This document shows, one piece after another, positions 1-8,588 of a stretch of DNA of 64,000 bases. Origin of the DNA: DATEPR01 sp036491115 (GTDB lineage: Bacteria > Actinomycetota > Actinomycetes > Mycobacteriales > Pseudonocardiaceae); assembly GCA_036491115.1 (NCBI GenBank), contig DASXCQ010000013.1, positions 8,685 through 72,684 of the forward strand, in the 5' to 3' direction. The position numbers and the translations under genes are program-made. Numbering within the stretch: the first letter of the stretch is position 1; each line of letters starts with the position of its first letter. A model generated the notes under the pieces. The model was not told the origin of the DNA and did not search any database. It was given only the letters and a program-made list of their open reading frames with translations.

Positions 1-114
1 CGGCTGCCCGACCGCGAACGCCACCGACCCGTCGGCGGCCAGGCCCACCACGGAACCGTGGTGCACCGACTCGATCCACCCGTTCCGCCACACCTCGGCG
101 ATGACCTGGTGCAC
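1..114 (-). CDS. L-asparaginase II family protein, N-terminal fragment
   Basis: Only the first 38 codons lie in the window; the gene runs off the left edge. The GTG start at 114 follows a GGGAGAGGAG ribosome site at good distance. The peptide begins MHQVIAEVWRNGWIESVHHG and continues GSVVGLAADGSVAFAVG. This matches the usual opening of the actinobacterial asparaginase II family, where a VxRSGxxESxHxG segment is followed by a strand carrying DGSV. Known members are thought to hydrolyse L-asparagine. The active-site part is not visible, so activity cannot be judged. The gene is divergent from the GntR regulator at 224, with a palindrome between them, so the regulator may control it. Confidence 0.72.
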   Translation of the reverse strand, partial: MHQVIAEVWRNGWIESVHHGSVVGLAADGSVAFAVGQP

Positions 115-192
115 GCCCGACTCCTCTCCCGTGGGTCTTGACAGTAGTGTTCGACACGCGTTGGACTGATGACCTTCAGTCGAACTGCAGAC

Positions 193-207
193 TGTCAACT
201 GTTGACA
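193..207. promoter_or_regulatory. 15-bp perfect palindrome, GntR operator candidate
   Basis: TGTCAAC-T-GTTGACA is a perfect inverted repeat with a one-base centre. It lies 17 bases before the GntR start and between two divergent genes. GntR/FadR-type regulators bind short palindromes of this size and usually regulate themselves. Assignment to this regulator is inference from position. Confidence 0.55.
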
Positions 208-223
208 CTATCGTGGAGACGTC

Positions 224-904
224 ATGGTGGACGCCGTCGTACGGCGGCAGAGCCTCGCCACGCAGACCGTGGACGTGCTGCGTGAACTCGTCCTGACCGG
301 GGAGATCCCACCGGGCGGACGGGTGAACGAGGTCGAGCTCGCACAGCGCATGCGCATCAGCAGAGGACCGCTGCGTGAGGCGATCCGGCACCTGGTCAGC
401 GAGGGCCTGCTCGTCTACGTGCCGCACCGAGGTGCCCACGTGCCGCAGGCCGATCTGCCCGAGCTGTACGCGCTGTTCGAGCTGCGCTCGGCCCTGGAGT
501 GCGCGGCGGCCCGACTGGCCGCCGGCCGGCGGAGTGAGGTTCAGCTGGCCGCGCTGCGGTCGGTCAGCGCCGAGTCCCGGGCCCGGTTCGACTCCGGCCG
601 ACGCTTCCCCTACCGGCTGGACCTGGCGTTCCACGCCTGCCTGCTGGACGCCGCGGCCAGCCCCCGGATCGCCGACCAGGTCCGCCTGGTGCAGCAGCAG
701 GTGATCCTGCTGCGCAGCCGCCTCGCGGCAGACGCGGCGCACGGCAGGGCGTCGCTGGATGACCACGACGCGCTGGTCGAGGCCGTGGCGGCGGGCGACG
801 AGGACAGGGCGTTCGACGTGATGGCCACCCACCTGGGCCGGGTGCGCGACCAGATGGTGGCAGCGCTGACCGACCGGAGCCTGGAAGGGGTGGCGCATGC
901 CTGA
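224..904 (+). CDS. GntR family transcriptional regulator, FCD (FadR-type) subfamily
   Basis: This 226-residue protein has an N-terminal winged helix-turn-helix (about residues 10-75; motif ISRGPLREAIRHLVSEGLL) and a C-terminal helical FCD ligand domain (about 85-215). Histidines in DLAFHACLL, DDHDALVEAV and ATHLGRV sit where FCD domains bind metal. The length is normal. ATG 224 follows GTGGAGAC. The stop overlaps the start of the next gene by 8 bases, so the regulator and the deacetylase are probably translated together. A palindrome just upstream suggests autoregulation. The ligand is unknown; FCD regulators usually sense carboxylates. Confidence 0.9.
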   Translation: MVDAVVRRQSLATQTVDVLRELVLTGEIPPGGRVNEVELAQRMRISRGPLREAIRHLVSEGLLVYVPHRGAHVPQADLPELYALFELRSALECAAARLAAGRRSEVQLAALRSVSAESRARFDSGRRFPYRLDLAFHACLLDAAASPRIADQVRLVQQQVILLRSRLAADAAHGRASLDDHDALVEAVAAGDEDRAFDVMATHLGRVRDQMVAALTDRSLEGVAHA

Positions 905-1778
905 GCCGGAGCCGTGGCAGTGGCCGGAGGCGACGTGGCGGGAGCACGTGGACCGGGTGCGGGCCGGGCGGTCACTGTCCACGTTCTGGCCCGGTGGCGC
1001 CAGGGTGGCGGTGGCGCTGTCGTTCGACTCGGACCACGAGACGATTCCGCTGCGCTCCGGTGAGACCAGTCCGGGGAAGCTGTCGCAGGGTGAATATGGT
1101 GCCCGGGTCGGCGTGCCGCGGATTCTTGAGTTGTTGTCCCGCAACGGTATTCCGGCCACGTTCTTCGTGCCGGCGGTGTGTGCTCTGCTGCGGCCGTCCG
1201 AGATCAGGTCCTATGTGGACGCTGGCCACGAGGTAGGCATCCACGGTTGGATCCACGAGCGGAACGTGGTGCTGGACGAGGCGACCGAGCGCGACCTGGC
1301 CCGGCGGGCGTTCGACACGCTGAGCGGCATCGCGGGCGTCGCGCCGGTGGGCATCCGCACGCCGTCCTGGGACTTCAGCCACCACACCTTGGCCATCTCG
1401 CGCGAACTCGGCCTGGCGTACGACTCGTCGCTGATGGCCGACGACGAGCCGTACGAGATCGTCGCCTCGGGTGAGGCCACCGGCATGGTGGAGATCCCGG
1501 TCGAGTGGATCAGGGACGACGCGCCGTACTTCACGATGGACCGGTTCACCGGCACCCGGCCCTACACGGCGCCCCGCGAGGTGCTCACCATCTGGCGCGA
1601 CGAGTTCGACGCGGCGTACGCCGACGGCGGCCTGTTCCAGCTCACCATGCACCCGCACGTCATCGGCCACCGTTCCCGGATGGCCGTGCTCGCCGAACTG
1701 GTGTCCTACATCAAGGGCCACGCGGGGGTGTGGTTCGCCACCCACGCCGACGTCGCATCGGCCGTCCTGGCCGGCTGA
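897..1778 (+). CDS. polysaccharide deacetylase family protein (NodB-like)
   Basis: The 293-residue protein lacks a signal peptide and carries NodB-type motifs: SFDSDHET near residue 42 (catalytic/metal Asp), HGWIHE (metal His pair), RTPSWDFS (Arg of motif 3) and LTMHPHV near the C-terminus. These are typical of the cytosolic subgroup related to HpPgdA and allantoinase-like deacetylases, which act on small amide substrates as well as on polysaccharides. It overlaps the GntR gene by 8 bases and so forms an operon with its likely regulator. Pairing with a FadR-type regulator favours a small-molecule catabolic role over cell-wall editing, but that is inference. Confidence 0.82.
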   Translation: MPEPEPWQWPEATWREHVDRVRAGRSLSTFWPGGARVAVALSFDSDHETIPLRSGETSPGKLSQGEYGARVGVPRILELLSRNGIPATFFVPAVCALLRPSEIRSYVDAGHEVGIHGWIHERNVVLDEATERDLARRAFDTLSGIAGVAPVGIRTPSWDFSHHTLAISRELGLAYDSSLMADDEPYEIVASGEATGMVEIPVEWIRDDAPYFTMDRFTGTRPYTAPREVLTIWRDEFDAAYADGGLFQLTMHPHVIGHRSRMAVLAELVSYIKGHAGVWFATHADVASAVLAG

Positions 1779-1806
1779 CCAGGTCGGCGCGGTCCAGCGG
1801 GTGACA

Positions 1807-1873
1807 AGATGAACGGATCATCCAGTCGCTTGAAGAGAACATCTCGTCAGATTGACAGATAATCTGTTCATCT
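1807..1873. promoter_or_regulatory. inverted repeats upstream of the Fic gene
   Basis: AGATGAACGGAT (1807-1818) can pair with ATCTGTTCATCT (1862-1873), with one G-U position, across a loop of about 43 bases. Inside the right arm CAGAT-A-ATCTG (1856-1866) is a perfect 11-bp palindrome. The element ends 13 bases before the Fic start. It could be an operator or a transcript hairpin. No regulator gene is adjacent. Confidence 0.4.
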
Positions 1874-1886
1874 GGACACTGGAGCC

Positions 1887-3011
1887 ATGTTGTTCCAGGA
1901 GCCGGAGCTCGACGCGGACGATCTTCGAGTGATCGCGGAGATCGATGATCTGCGTCGACAGCTCCAGCTGTACCTGCGGACGGGGCGGCGATGGAAGGGG
2001 CAACTCCGGCGGAATCTCCGTGCGCGTGCGATCCGTGGATCGAACAGCATCGAGGGCTATGACGTCTCGCTGGATGACGCGGTGGCGCTCCTGGAGGACG
2101 ACGAGCCGCTGGATGCCGACCGGCTGACGTCCCTCGAGATCGTCGGCTATCGCAATGCGATGACCTACATCCAGCAGTTGGCGGAAGATCCGCACTTCAG
2201 CATGGATGAGAGTCTTGTTCGGGGCTTGCATTTCATGATGCTCGGCCACGATCTGTCCAAGAGTCCTGGCCAGTACCGGATAAAACCGGTCTATGTCCAT
2301 GACGACGAACAAGATCTTGTCGTTTACGAGGGACCGGGGCCCGAGTTGGTTCCGGATCTGATGGCCGAGTTGATGGTCGACCTGAATGCCGAGAAGTCGT
2401 CGCCGCAGTATGTCCGAGCGGCCATGGCGCATCTGAACCTGGTGATGATCCACCCGTTCCGGGATGGCAATGCTCGAATGGCGCGGGCGTTGCAGACTCT
2501 GGTGCTTGCTCGCGAGAAGATCGTGTCCCCGGAGTTCTGCAGCATTGAAGAATGGTTGGGTCGTAACACGGGTGCATACTATGACATTCTGGCACTCGTC
2601 GGTAAGGGTTCGTGGAGTCCTGGTCCAGATACTCATGCGTGGGTGAAGTTCAACCTGACCGCTCATCATGTGCAGGCCCAGACCGTCCTCCGTAGAGTCG
2701 ATGAGACCAGACGCATCTGGCTGCGGATCGTGGATCTGCTCGCTGAACTGAAGCTGCCGGATCGATTCGCATTCGCCTTGTACCCGGCGGCCGGCGGCCT
2801 GAAGGTCCGGCGCGTGGCCTATGAGCGTGATGCCGAGCTGGAACAAGGTGCGGCCGGGCGAGACCTCAGAGCGATGGTTTCCGCGGGATATCTGGCGGCC
2901 GTGGGTGAGACCAAGGGGCGCGTCTACGTTGCTACCCCACCGCTGCGAGCTATCAGGGACGACATCGCACAAGGGCGGATTCGGCCCTCGGATCCATACC
3001 GATCCCGCTGA
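1887..3011 (+). CDS. Fic/DOC family protein (probable AMP-transferase), class II
   Basis: This 374-residue Fic protein probably transfers AMP from ATP to a hydroxyl group on a target protein. The active-site loop at residues 189-200 reads HPFRDGNARMAR; catalytic His, acidic Asp and both Arg are present, but the usual Gly or Lys after GN is Ala. An inhibitory helix motif (SNSIEG, residues 52-57, fitting S/T-xxx-E-G/N) lies N-terminal of the Fic core, as in class II self-inhibited proteins. The C-terminal 100 residues look like a winged helix. Codons end in A or T more often than in neighbouring genes (GAT, CGT, GTT, ATC), which suggests transfer. No antitoxin gene adjoins it. Confidence 0.88.
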   Translation: MLFQEPELDADDLRVIAEIDDLRRQLQLYLRTGRRWKGQLRRNLRARAIRGSNSIEGYDVSLDDAVALLEDDEPLDADRLTSLEIVGYRNAMTYIQQLAEDPHFSMDESLVRGLHFMMLGHDLSKSPGQYRIKPVYVHDDEQDLVVYEGPGPELVPDLMAELMVDLNAEKSSPQYVRAAMAHLNLVMIHPFRDGNARMARALQTLVLAREKIVSPEFCSIEEWLGRNTGAYYDILALVGKGSWSPGPDTHAWVKFNLTAHHVQAQTVLRRVDETRRIWLRIVDLLAELKLPDRFAFALYPAAGGLKVRRVAYERDAELEQGAAGRDLRAMVSAGYLAAVGETKGRVYVATPPLRAIRDDIAQGRIRPSDPYRSR

Positions 3012-3017
3012 GCGCGG

Positions 3018-3602
3018 TTACGGCTCGCCGTGCAGTTCTCGGTCGGCCGGGCCGGTCATGAAGCGGGTGAAGCGGACCCTGAGGCCGGCTCGTTGGGGGG
3101 AGCAGCAGAACGGGCCCGCGGTGGCCTGGGCGCTGGGTGGTAGCGGTGCCAGGCGGATGGTGCGCCACGGTTCGGCGGCGACGCGAGCTCGGACGGTCAG
3201 CGCGTCACCGGACCGGCTGACCCGGACGGTGGTCGGGCGGCCCGCCCACTCGGGTACCGGCGACTGTGACCAGTCGGACATCCCGTTGGTCACCACGGCA
3301 CCCAACTGCGGCTCACCGTCGGACAGCTCCATACCGGCCTTCAGCCACGTCCTCGGGTCGACCCGCACCATCAGGCCGGCCTGGTCGTAGGTCTCCTCGA
3401 ACGTGGCGACGAAACTGACCTCGATGGCCGCACCGCCGACCAGCGGCGCGAGCAGGGCGTGACCGCTGTCGGTCACGAATCCGTAGCTGGTGGTGCGCCA
3501 GAAATCGCTGTTCCGCGCCGTCGTCACCACCAGGTCGGTGCCGTCCAGGCGGGCATCGGGCGGCTCGTTGAGCCAGATGCCCGTGTCCCATCCGACGTGC
3601 CG
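3018..3602 (-). CDS. DUF1349 domain protein (concanavalin A-like fold)
   Basis: This 194-residue protein starts at an ATG giving MRHVGWDTGIWLNEPPD; a longer frame reaches 3677 but would overlap the divergent methyltransferase start. Segments such as DFWRTTSYGFVTDSGH, YDQAGLMVRVDPRTWLKAG, EPQLGAVVTNGMSDWS and the late RVRFTRFMTGP match the DUF1349 family (sometimes called regulation of enolase protein 1). Members are short beta-sandwich proteins with a concanavalin A-like fold and no settled function. It has no signal peptide or membrane segment and appears cytosolic. It stands alone, ending 6 bases past the convergent Fic gene. Confidence 0.82.
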   Translation of the reverse strand, partial: RHVGWDTGIWLNEPPDARLDGTDLVVTTARNSDFWRTTSYGFVTDSGHALLAPLVGGAAIEVSFVATFEETYDQAGLMVRVDPRTWLKAGMELSDGEPQLGAVVTNGMSDWSQSPVPEWAGRPTTVRVSRSGDALTVRARVAAEPWRTIRLAPLPPSAQATAGPFCCSPQRAGLRVRFTRFMTGPADRELHGEP

Positions 3603-3667
3603 CATCGGGCGTGCCCCCGGGGATATTGGGTCGCGAGAAGTGCCGACCGGTGACCAGACTGCGGGAC

Positions 3668-4534
3668 ATGCTGGCACGAGAACTGCACGAGGACAATCGG
3701 CGCTCCTGGAACTCGGCGACCAAAGCGCACAACTCCCACAAGGGCGACCAGGCAGCCTACCTCCGCTCCGGCGGCAGCACGCTGTTCCCCGAGGAGGTCG
3801 AACTTCTCGGCGACATCGCGGGCGCCCGCCTGGTGCACCTGCAGTGCAACTCCGGCCAGGACTCGCTGAGCCTGGCAGCGTCGGGCGCCGACGTGACCGG
3901 CGTGGACATCAGCGACGAGGCCATCGACTTCGCCACCCGGCTGTCCGCCGACTCGGGCATCGCCGCGACTTTCACGCGCTCGGACCTGTTCGACTGGTTC
4001 GACCAGGCCGCGGCCGCCAGTGAACACTTCGACATCGCGTTCAGCTCCTACGGCGCGATCGTGTGGCTGTCCGATCTCGAGTCGTGGGCAGCCGGCATCG
4101 CGTCCGTGCTGCGGCCCGGCGGCCGGTTGGTGTTCGTCGAGTTCCATCCCATCCTGGGCATGTTCAACTGGGGGTGGGAGGTCAAGCACGACTACTGGAT
4201 GCGTGGCCACGTCCACGAGACCTGGCCCGACGGTGTCGGCGACTACGTCCGCCTCGCCGGCGAGGGTCTGGTGCCCTGGGGCTACCAGGAGGGCATGGCC
4301 GAAGTACCCGATCCCGCGCCGTGCCACCAGTTCCCGTGGGGGATCTCGGACGTGATCGGCGCGCTGCGCCGGGCCGGGCTGATCCTGGACGTGTTCGAGG
4401 AGTACCCGTGGTCCAACGGCGCGGTCCTGTGCGGCAACATGCGGGAACTACCCGGCCGGCGGTTCGTGGCACCGGCCGGGGTGCCCGATTTCCCGCAGAT
4501 GTACGGGATCCGTGCGCTCAAGCCGGCGGACTGA
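3668..4534 (+). CDS. class I SAM-dependent methyltransferase
   Basis: The protein has 288 residues from ATG 3668 (MLARELHEDNRRSWNSAT). An upstream in-frame ATG at 3611 would run into the divergent gene, so the shorter start is preferred although its ribosome site is weak. Motif I is VHLQCNSGQDSLSLA and the acidic end of the second strand is VTGVDIS, both typical of Rossmann-type methyltransferases. The C-terminal half has the aromatic-rich segments seen in small-molecule methyltransferases. The substrate is not predictable. The last 17 bases overlap the convergent MaoC gene. Confidence 0.82.
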   Translation: MLARELHEDNRRSWNSATKAHNSHKGDQAAYLRSGGSTLFPEEVELLGDIAGARLVHLQCNSGQDSLSLAASGADVTGVDISDEAIDFATRLSADSGIAATFTRSDLFDWFDQAAAASEHFDIAFSSYGAIVWLSDLESWAAGIASVLRPGGRLVFVEFHPILGMFNWGWEVKHDYWMRGHVHETWPDGVGDYVRLAGEGLVPWGYQEGMAEVPDPAPCHQFPWGISDVIGALRRAGLILDVFEEYPWSNGAVLCGNMRELPGRRFVAPAGVPDFPQMYGIRALKPAD

Positions 4535-5375
4535 ACTCCGCCCGGCCCCGGTCCAGCACCACGTCGCCCGCCGCGTTCGCCGTGCGGAAGGTGACCGTGC
4601 CGCCGTCCCGCCATGCCGTGACGACCAACTCGTCGCCCGGCGTCACCGGCTTGGTGAACCGTCCGTCTATTGAGGACAACCGGCACGGGTCGCCGTCGCC
4701 GAACCTGTTGACCAGCAGGCGAGCCGTGATGCCGTAGGTGGCCAGCCCGTGCAGGATCGGCCGGGCGAAACCACCCGCGGCGGCGAACTTCGGGTCGGCG
4801 TGCAGCGGGTTTCGGTCGCCGGTCAATCGGTAGAGCAGCGCCTGGTTGACCGCCGTGGGGAACCGCAGTTCCGCGTCCGGCGCCCGTTCGGGCACCGCGA
4901 AGTCGCCGGACGGGCCACGTTCGCCGCCGAATCCGCCGGCACCCCGGATGAACACCGACGACCGGGTGGCGAACAGCGGCGACCCGTCCGCCGGGTCGGT
5001 GCCGGTGGTGGTGCTGAGCACCAGCGCGCCCGAACCCTTGTCGTAGATGTCGGTGATCCGGCTGGTCAGCTCGACCGAGCCGGCCACCGGCAGCGGCCGG
5101 TGCAGGGTCAGCGCCTGTTCGGCGTGCAGCAACTGGGTGAAGTCGACACCGCTCAGGCCGATCTGCGGGCCGCCGAACTGGGCCAGCACGATCGCGTAGG
5201 TCGGCAGCGCCTGTTGCGTCACGCCCGCCGTGTTCTCCGTGGTGTAGGCCAGTTCGTCGGTCGGGTCGAGTTGACCCGCACCCACGCCCAGGGCGTAGAG
5301 CAGCGTGTCGTCCGACGTCCACGTCCTGGTCCACGGACCGCGCTCGACGCCGACGACGCTCGTGTCGATGGCCAT
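4518..5375 (-). CDS. MaoC family enoyl-CoA hydratase 2
   Basis: This 285-residue protein has a double hot-dog layout: an N-terminal half with Y-A-LGVGAGQLDPTDELAYTTE and a C-terminal half with the hydratase 2 signature YRLTGDRNPLHADPKFA followed by FARPILHGLATYG. The Asp and His of that signature are the catalytic pair in family members, which hydrate trans-2-enoyl-CoA to (R)-3-hydroxyacyl-CoA. The start at 5375 is one base after the stop of the upstream acyl-CoA dehydrogenase, so the two are one operon catalysing successive steps. It overlaps the convergent methyltransferase by 17 bases. Confidence 0.9.
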   Translation of the reverse strand: MAIDTSVVGVERGPWTRTWTSDDTLLYALGVGAGQLDPTDELAYTTENTAGVTQQALPTYAIVLAQFGGPQIGLSGVDFTQLLHAEQALTLHRPLPVAGSVELTSRITDIYDKGSGALVLSTTTGTDPADGSPLFATRSSVFIRGAGGFGGERGPSGDFAVPERAPDAELRFPTAVNQALLYRLTGDRNPLHADPKFAAAGGFARPILHGLATYGITARLLVNRFGDGDPCRLSSIDGRFTKPVTPGDELVVTAWRDGGTVTFRTANAAGDVVLDRGRAEFSPPA

Positions 5376-5376
5376 G

Positions 5377-6546
5377 TCAGCCCAGCGTTCCGCGCACGCT
5401 GCTGTGGCCGCGCAACAGGTTGCGCGCGATGGTGCGCCGCTGGATCTCGTCGGTGCCTTCGTAGATCCGCAGCAACCGCAGCTCCCGGTACCAGCGCTCG
5501 ACCGGCAGTTCGCGGGTGTAGCCCATGCCGCCGTGGATCTGCAGCACACGGTCGACGATCTCGTTGGCCTTCACGCCGCCGTACAGCTTCGCCATCGACT
5601 GCGCCTGGCGCGAGTCCAGGCCGGAGTCCACCTGCCACGCGGCATGCAGCACCAGCCAGCGCAGCGCCTCGATCTCCACCGCCGAGTCGGCCAGCATCCA
5701 CTGGATGGCCTGCCGGTTGGCGATCGGCTCGCCGAACGTGACCCGCGTCTTGGCCTGCTCGACGGCCATCTCGACCAACCGCTCGCAGGCGCCCAGCGCA
5801 CGGGCCGGCAGCAGGTAGCGGCCCCGTCCGATCCACTGCATGGCCAGTTCGAAACCGCGGCCCACCTCGCCGAGGATGTTCTCCTGCGGCACCCGCACGT
5901 TGTCGAACACCAACGCGGCCGGGCCCCATTCGCCCATGGTCGGGATCGCCTCGGACTTCCAGCCCATGTCCCGGTCCACCAGGAAGCAGGTCACACCGCC
6001 GTTGGCGCCCTTCTCCTTGTCGGTGATCGCGAACACCATGGTGAAGTCGGCCTCGTTGCCGCCGGTGATGAACGTCTTCTCACCGGTGATCAGCCAGTCG
6101 GTCCCGTCCTGGACGGCCGACGTGCGGATGTTCTTGGCGTCCGATCCGGCGCCCGGCTCGGTGATCGCGAAGCACGAGCGGCGCTCGCCCTCGATCGTCG
6201 GGAACAGGTAGCGCCGCTGCTGTTCCTCGTTGGCGTGGAACAGGATGTTGTCCGCCGCGCCGCCGAACCGGAACGGCACGAACGACCGGCCGAGCTCGAC
6301 CTCCAGCAGCGCGGTCATCACCGCGGACAGGCCCATGCCGCCGTACTCGGTGGGGGTCTGCACGCCCCAGAACCCCGCCTCCCGCGCCTTGGCCTGCAGC
6401 CCGGCCAGTTCGGCCTGGGTCAACCCCGGCTCACCGGACCGCTCGCGCCGCAGCACGTCCTGCTCCAGCGGCCTGATCTCGCGCCGGACGAACGTGCGGA
6501 CCCAGTCGCGTACTTCCTTCTCCTCCGTGCTGAGCGTGAAATCCAT
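5377..6546 (-). CDS. acyl-CoA dehydrogenase
   Basis: At 389 residues this is a standard-length flavoprotein that oxidises acyl-CoA to enoyl-CoA. Visible marks are CFAITEPGAGSD (FAD/substrate loop), WLITGEKTFITGG, the dimer segment YGGVKANEIVDRVLQIHGGMGYT, and the late RIYEGTDEIQRRTIARNL, whose Glu fits the catalytic base position. ATG 6546 follows a TTCGGAGG site. A MaoC hydratase starts one base after the stop. The divergent TetR gene and the palindrome in the shared promoter suggest TetR control released by an acyl-CoA or related ligand. Chain-length preference cannot be read from the sequence. Confidence 0.93.
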   Translation of the reverse strand: MDFTLSTEEKEVRDWVRTFVRREIRPLEQDVLRRERSGEPGLTQAELAGLQAKAREAGFWGVQTPTEYGGMGLSAVMTALLEVELGRSFVPFRFGGAADNILFHANEEQQRRYLFPTIEGERRSCFAITEPGAGSDAKNIRTSAVQDGTDWLITGEKTFITGGNEADFTMVFAITDKEKGANGGVTCFLVDRDMGWKSEAIPTMGEWGPAALVFDNVRVPQENILGEVGRGFELAMQWIGRGRYLLPARALGACERLVEMAVEQAKTRVTFGEPIANRQAIQWMLADSAVEIEALRWLVLHAAWQVDSGLDSRQAQSMAKLYGGVKANEIVDRVLQIHGGMGYTRELPVERWYRELRLLRIYEGTDEIQRRTIARNLLRGHSSVRGTLG

Positions 6547-6561
6547 CAGCGGCCTCCGAAA

Positions 6562-6578
6562 ACCGAACAGTGTTAGGT
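6562..6578. promoter_or_regulatory. imperfect palindrome, TetR operator candidate
   Basis: ACCGAACA-G-TGTTAGGT has 7 of 8 matching arm positions. It lies in the 75-base gap between the acyl-CoA dehydrogenase (start 6546, minus) and the TetR gene (start 6622, plus), 16 bases from the dehydrogenase start. TetR proteins commonly bind such sites between divergent genes. Confidence 0.5.
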
Positions 6579-6621
6579 TGTAAGGTAGTCCCGATGTCCG
6601 GCAACCCGCAAGGGGGATGAG

Positions 6622-7260
6622 TTGGGCCGACCGCGCACGCCGGTGTTGAACAGGGAGCGCATCCACGCCGGTGCGCTCCGCATCGTGGACGCGGAGGGCC
6701 TGGACGGACTGTCCATGCGCCGCCTCGCCGCCGAACTCGGCGTCCGCGCGCCATCCCTCTACGGACACGTGGCCAGCAAGGACGAGCTGCTGCACTCCGT
6801 CGCCAACGACGTGATGATGCAGGTCGACGTCAGCGCGTTCGTCAGCGACGACTGGCGACAGGGCCTGCGGGTGTGGGCCAGGTCCTACCGGGCGGCGCTG
6901 GCCACCCACCCGAACCTGGTGCCGTTCCTGGCGTACGGGCCCGCCCGCCGGGAGGCGTCGCTGCGTGCCGCCGACGCGGTGCACGGCGGCCTGGTCGGCG
7001 CGGGCTGGCCACCGCGCTACGCCACCATGATCGGCGCGTCCACGAAGTACCTGGTGGTCGGCGCCGCCATGGGCTCGTTCTCCCGGGGTTTCGAGGACGA
7101 CGTGCAGATCTACCGGGACCGCTACCCGAACCTGGTGGACGCGCCGTCACTGCGCGAACACGCGGACGAGATCGACGCCGCGTCGTTCGAGCTGGCCATG
7201 GACGCGTTCCTGGACGGCCTGGCCACGCTGTACCGCACGGTCGTCGGCCAGACGCCGTAG
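6622..7260 (+). CDS. TetR family transcriptional regulator with C-terminal TetR_C domain
   Basis: This 212-residue regulator starts at TTG 6622 behind AAGGGGGA. The helix-turn-helix occupies about residues 10-58 (GLSMRRLAAELGVRAPSLYGHVASKDELL), which is the TetR proper type of recognition helix. The C-terminal part (about 75-208) resembles the TetR_C ligand and dimer domain. It is divergent from the acyl-CoA dehydrogenase/MaoC operon and likely represses it through the palindrome at 6562-6578. A LigD-type polymerase starts 10 bases after its stop on the same strand, but a functional tie to that gene is not evident. Confidence 0.9.
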   Translation: MGRPRTPVLNRERIHAGALRIVDAEGLDGLSMRRLAAELGVRAPSLYGHVASKDELLHSVANDVMMQVDVSAFVSDDWRQGLRVWARSYRAALATHPNLVPFLAYGPARREASLRAADAVHGGLVGAGWPPRYATMIGASTKYLVVGAAMGSFSRGFEDDVQIYRDRYPNLVDAPSLREHADEIDAASFELAMDAFLDGLATLYRTVVGQTP

Positions 7261-7269
7261 TCTCGCGTC

Positions 7270-8289
7270 GTGGCCGAGCCCCTGATGTTGACGGTGGACG
7301 GCCCGCACGGCGAACGGACCGTGCGGGTGTCCAATCCGGACAAGGTCTACTTCCCGGCGCGCGGTGTCACCAAGCGCCAGGTCGTCGAGTTCTACCTGGC
7401 TGTCGCCGACCCGCTGCTGCGGGTGCTGCGCGACCGCCCCACCACGCTCAAGCGGTTCCCGGACGGCGTGACCGGCGACCCGTTCTACGCCAAGCGGGTG
7501 CCCAAGGGTGCGCCGGACTACGTCGAGTCCGTGCGGATCACCTTCCCGTCCGGCCGGACGGCGGACGAGGTCTGCCCGACCGAGCCGGCCGTGCTGGCCT
7601 GGGCCGCCAACCTCGGCACGCTGGACTTCCACCCGTGGCCGGTGCGGCGCCCCGATGTCGATCACCCGGACGAGTTGCGCATCGACCTCGACCCCCAACC
7701 CGGCACGACGTTCGCCGACGCGGTGCGGGTGGCCGGCGTGCTGCGCGAGGTGCTGGGCGACGCCGGGCTCACCGGTTTCCCGAAGACGTCCGGCGGCCGA
7801 GGCATCCACGTCCTGGCGCGGATCCGGCCGGAGTGGGACTTCATCCAGGTGCGGCACGCGGTGATCGCGCTGGCCAGGGAGGTCGCCCGGCGGGAACCCG
7901 ACCTGGCGACGGCGAACTGGTGGAAGGAGGAGCGCGGTGAGCGGATCTTCCTGGACTACAACCAGGCGGCCAGGGACCGCACCATCGCGTCCGCCTGGTC
8001 GGTGCGCGGGACGGAGCGGGCGACGGTGTCCACGCCGGTGACGTGGGACCAGTTGGCCGACGTCGAACCCGACGACTTCGACGTGTTCACCGTCCCGGAC
8101 TGGCTGGCCGAACACGGCGATGCGTTGGCCGGCCTGGACGAGCGGGCGTACGGGCTGGAGACGGCGCTGGAGTGGTACGAGCGGGACGACCGTGACGGCC
8201 TCGGCGACCTGCCCTACCCGCCGGACTATCCGAAGATGCCCGGGGAGCCGAAGCGCGTGCAGCCCAGCAGGGCACGTTCGGACACGTAG
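7270..8289 (+). CDS. LigD-type polymerase/primase (AEP family), stand-alone
   Basis: This 339-residue protein is the polymerase module of bacterial end joining, which adds nucleotides (often ribonucleotides) to broken DNA ends. The archaeo-eukaryotic primase core has its metal-binding pair in RIDLDPQ (Asp139 and Asp141), the SGGRGIH nucleotide motif (174-180) and a third acidic residue in LDYNQ (Asp229). Ligase and phosphoesterase domains of full LigD are absent. Start GTG 7270 lies 10 bases after the TetR stop. A separate ATP-dependent ligase lies at 12535-13617. No Ku gene is present in the window. Confidence 0.9.
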   Translation: MAEPLMLTVDGPHGERTVRVSNPDKVYFPARGVTKRQVVEFYLAVADPLLRVLRDRPTTLKRFPDGVTGDPFYAKRVPKGAPDYVESVRITFPSGRTADEVCPTEPAVLAWAANLGTLDFHPWPVRRPDVDHPDELRIDLDPQPGTTFADAVRVAGVLREVLGDAGLTGFPKTSGGRGIHVLARIRPEWDFIQVRHAVIALAREVARREPDLATANWWKEERGERIFLDYNQAARDRTIASAWSVRGTERATVSTPVTWDQLADVEPDDFDVFTVPDWLAEHGDALAGLDERAYGLETALEWYERDDRDGLGDLPYPPDYPKMPGEPKRVQPSRARSDT

Positions 8290-8588
8290 CGACGGCCCTG
8301 GTGGCCCCCGATCGGGTCAGCGGACCGACCGGAACACAGCGGACCGGTCCCACAGTGGTCCTGGAGCCCCGCCGTGGGTTCGTGGTCCAGTGCGATAGTC
8401 AGTTCGCCGGCCACCGTTGTTACGCAGCGCGATCGGGTAGCGCCCATAAGGGGGAAGAGGGTTGGCCGGTTCGTGTGACTGGTCCGATTCGCTGAGTGTG
8501 GAGTAGCCCTTCTGGACGAAGAATCTGGATTGCCGGGTGTGCCCGTGCCGACTCGTGCCGAACAACTGGCAGGCTGGGGAACGTGACG
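8290..8588. other. 299-base stretch without a convincing gene
   Basis: Between the LigD-type polymerase stop and the next start I see no frame with actinomycete-like codon use and a ribosome site. An in-frame GTG at 8496 extends the downstream protein by 31 residues of poor quality and was not used. The promoter of the downstream gene presumably lies here, but no clear -35/-10 pair was found. Confidence 0.5.
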
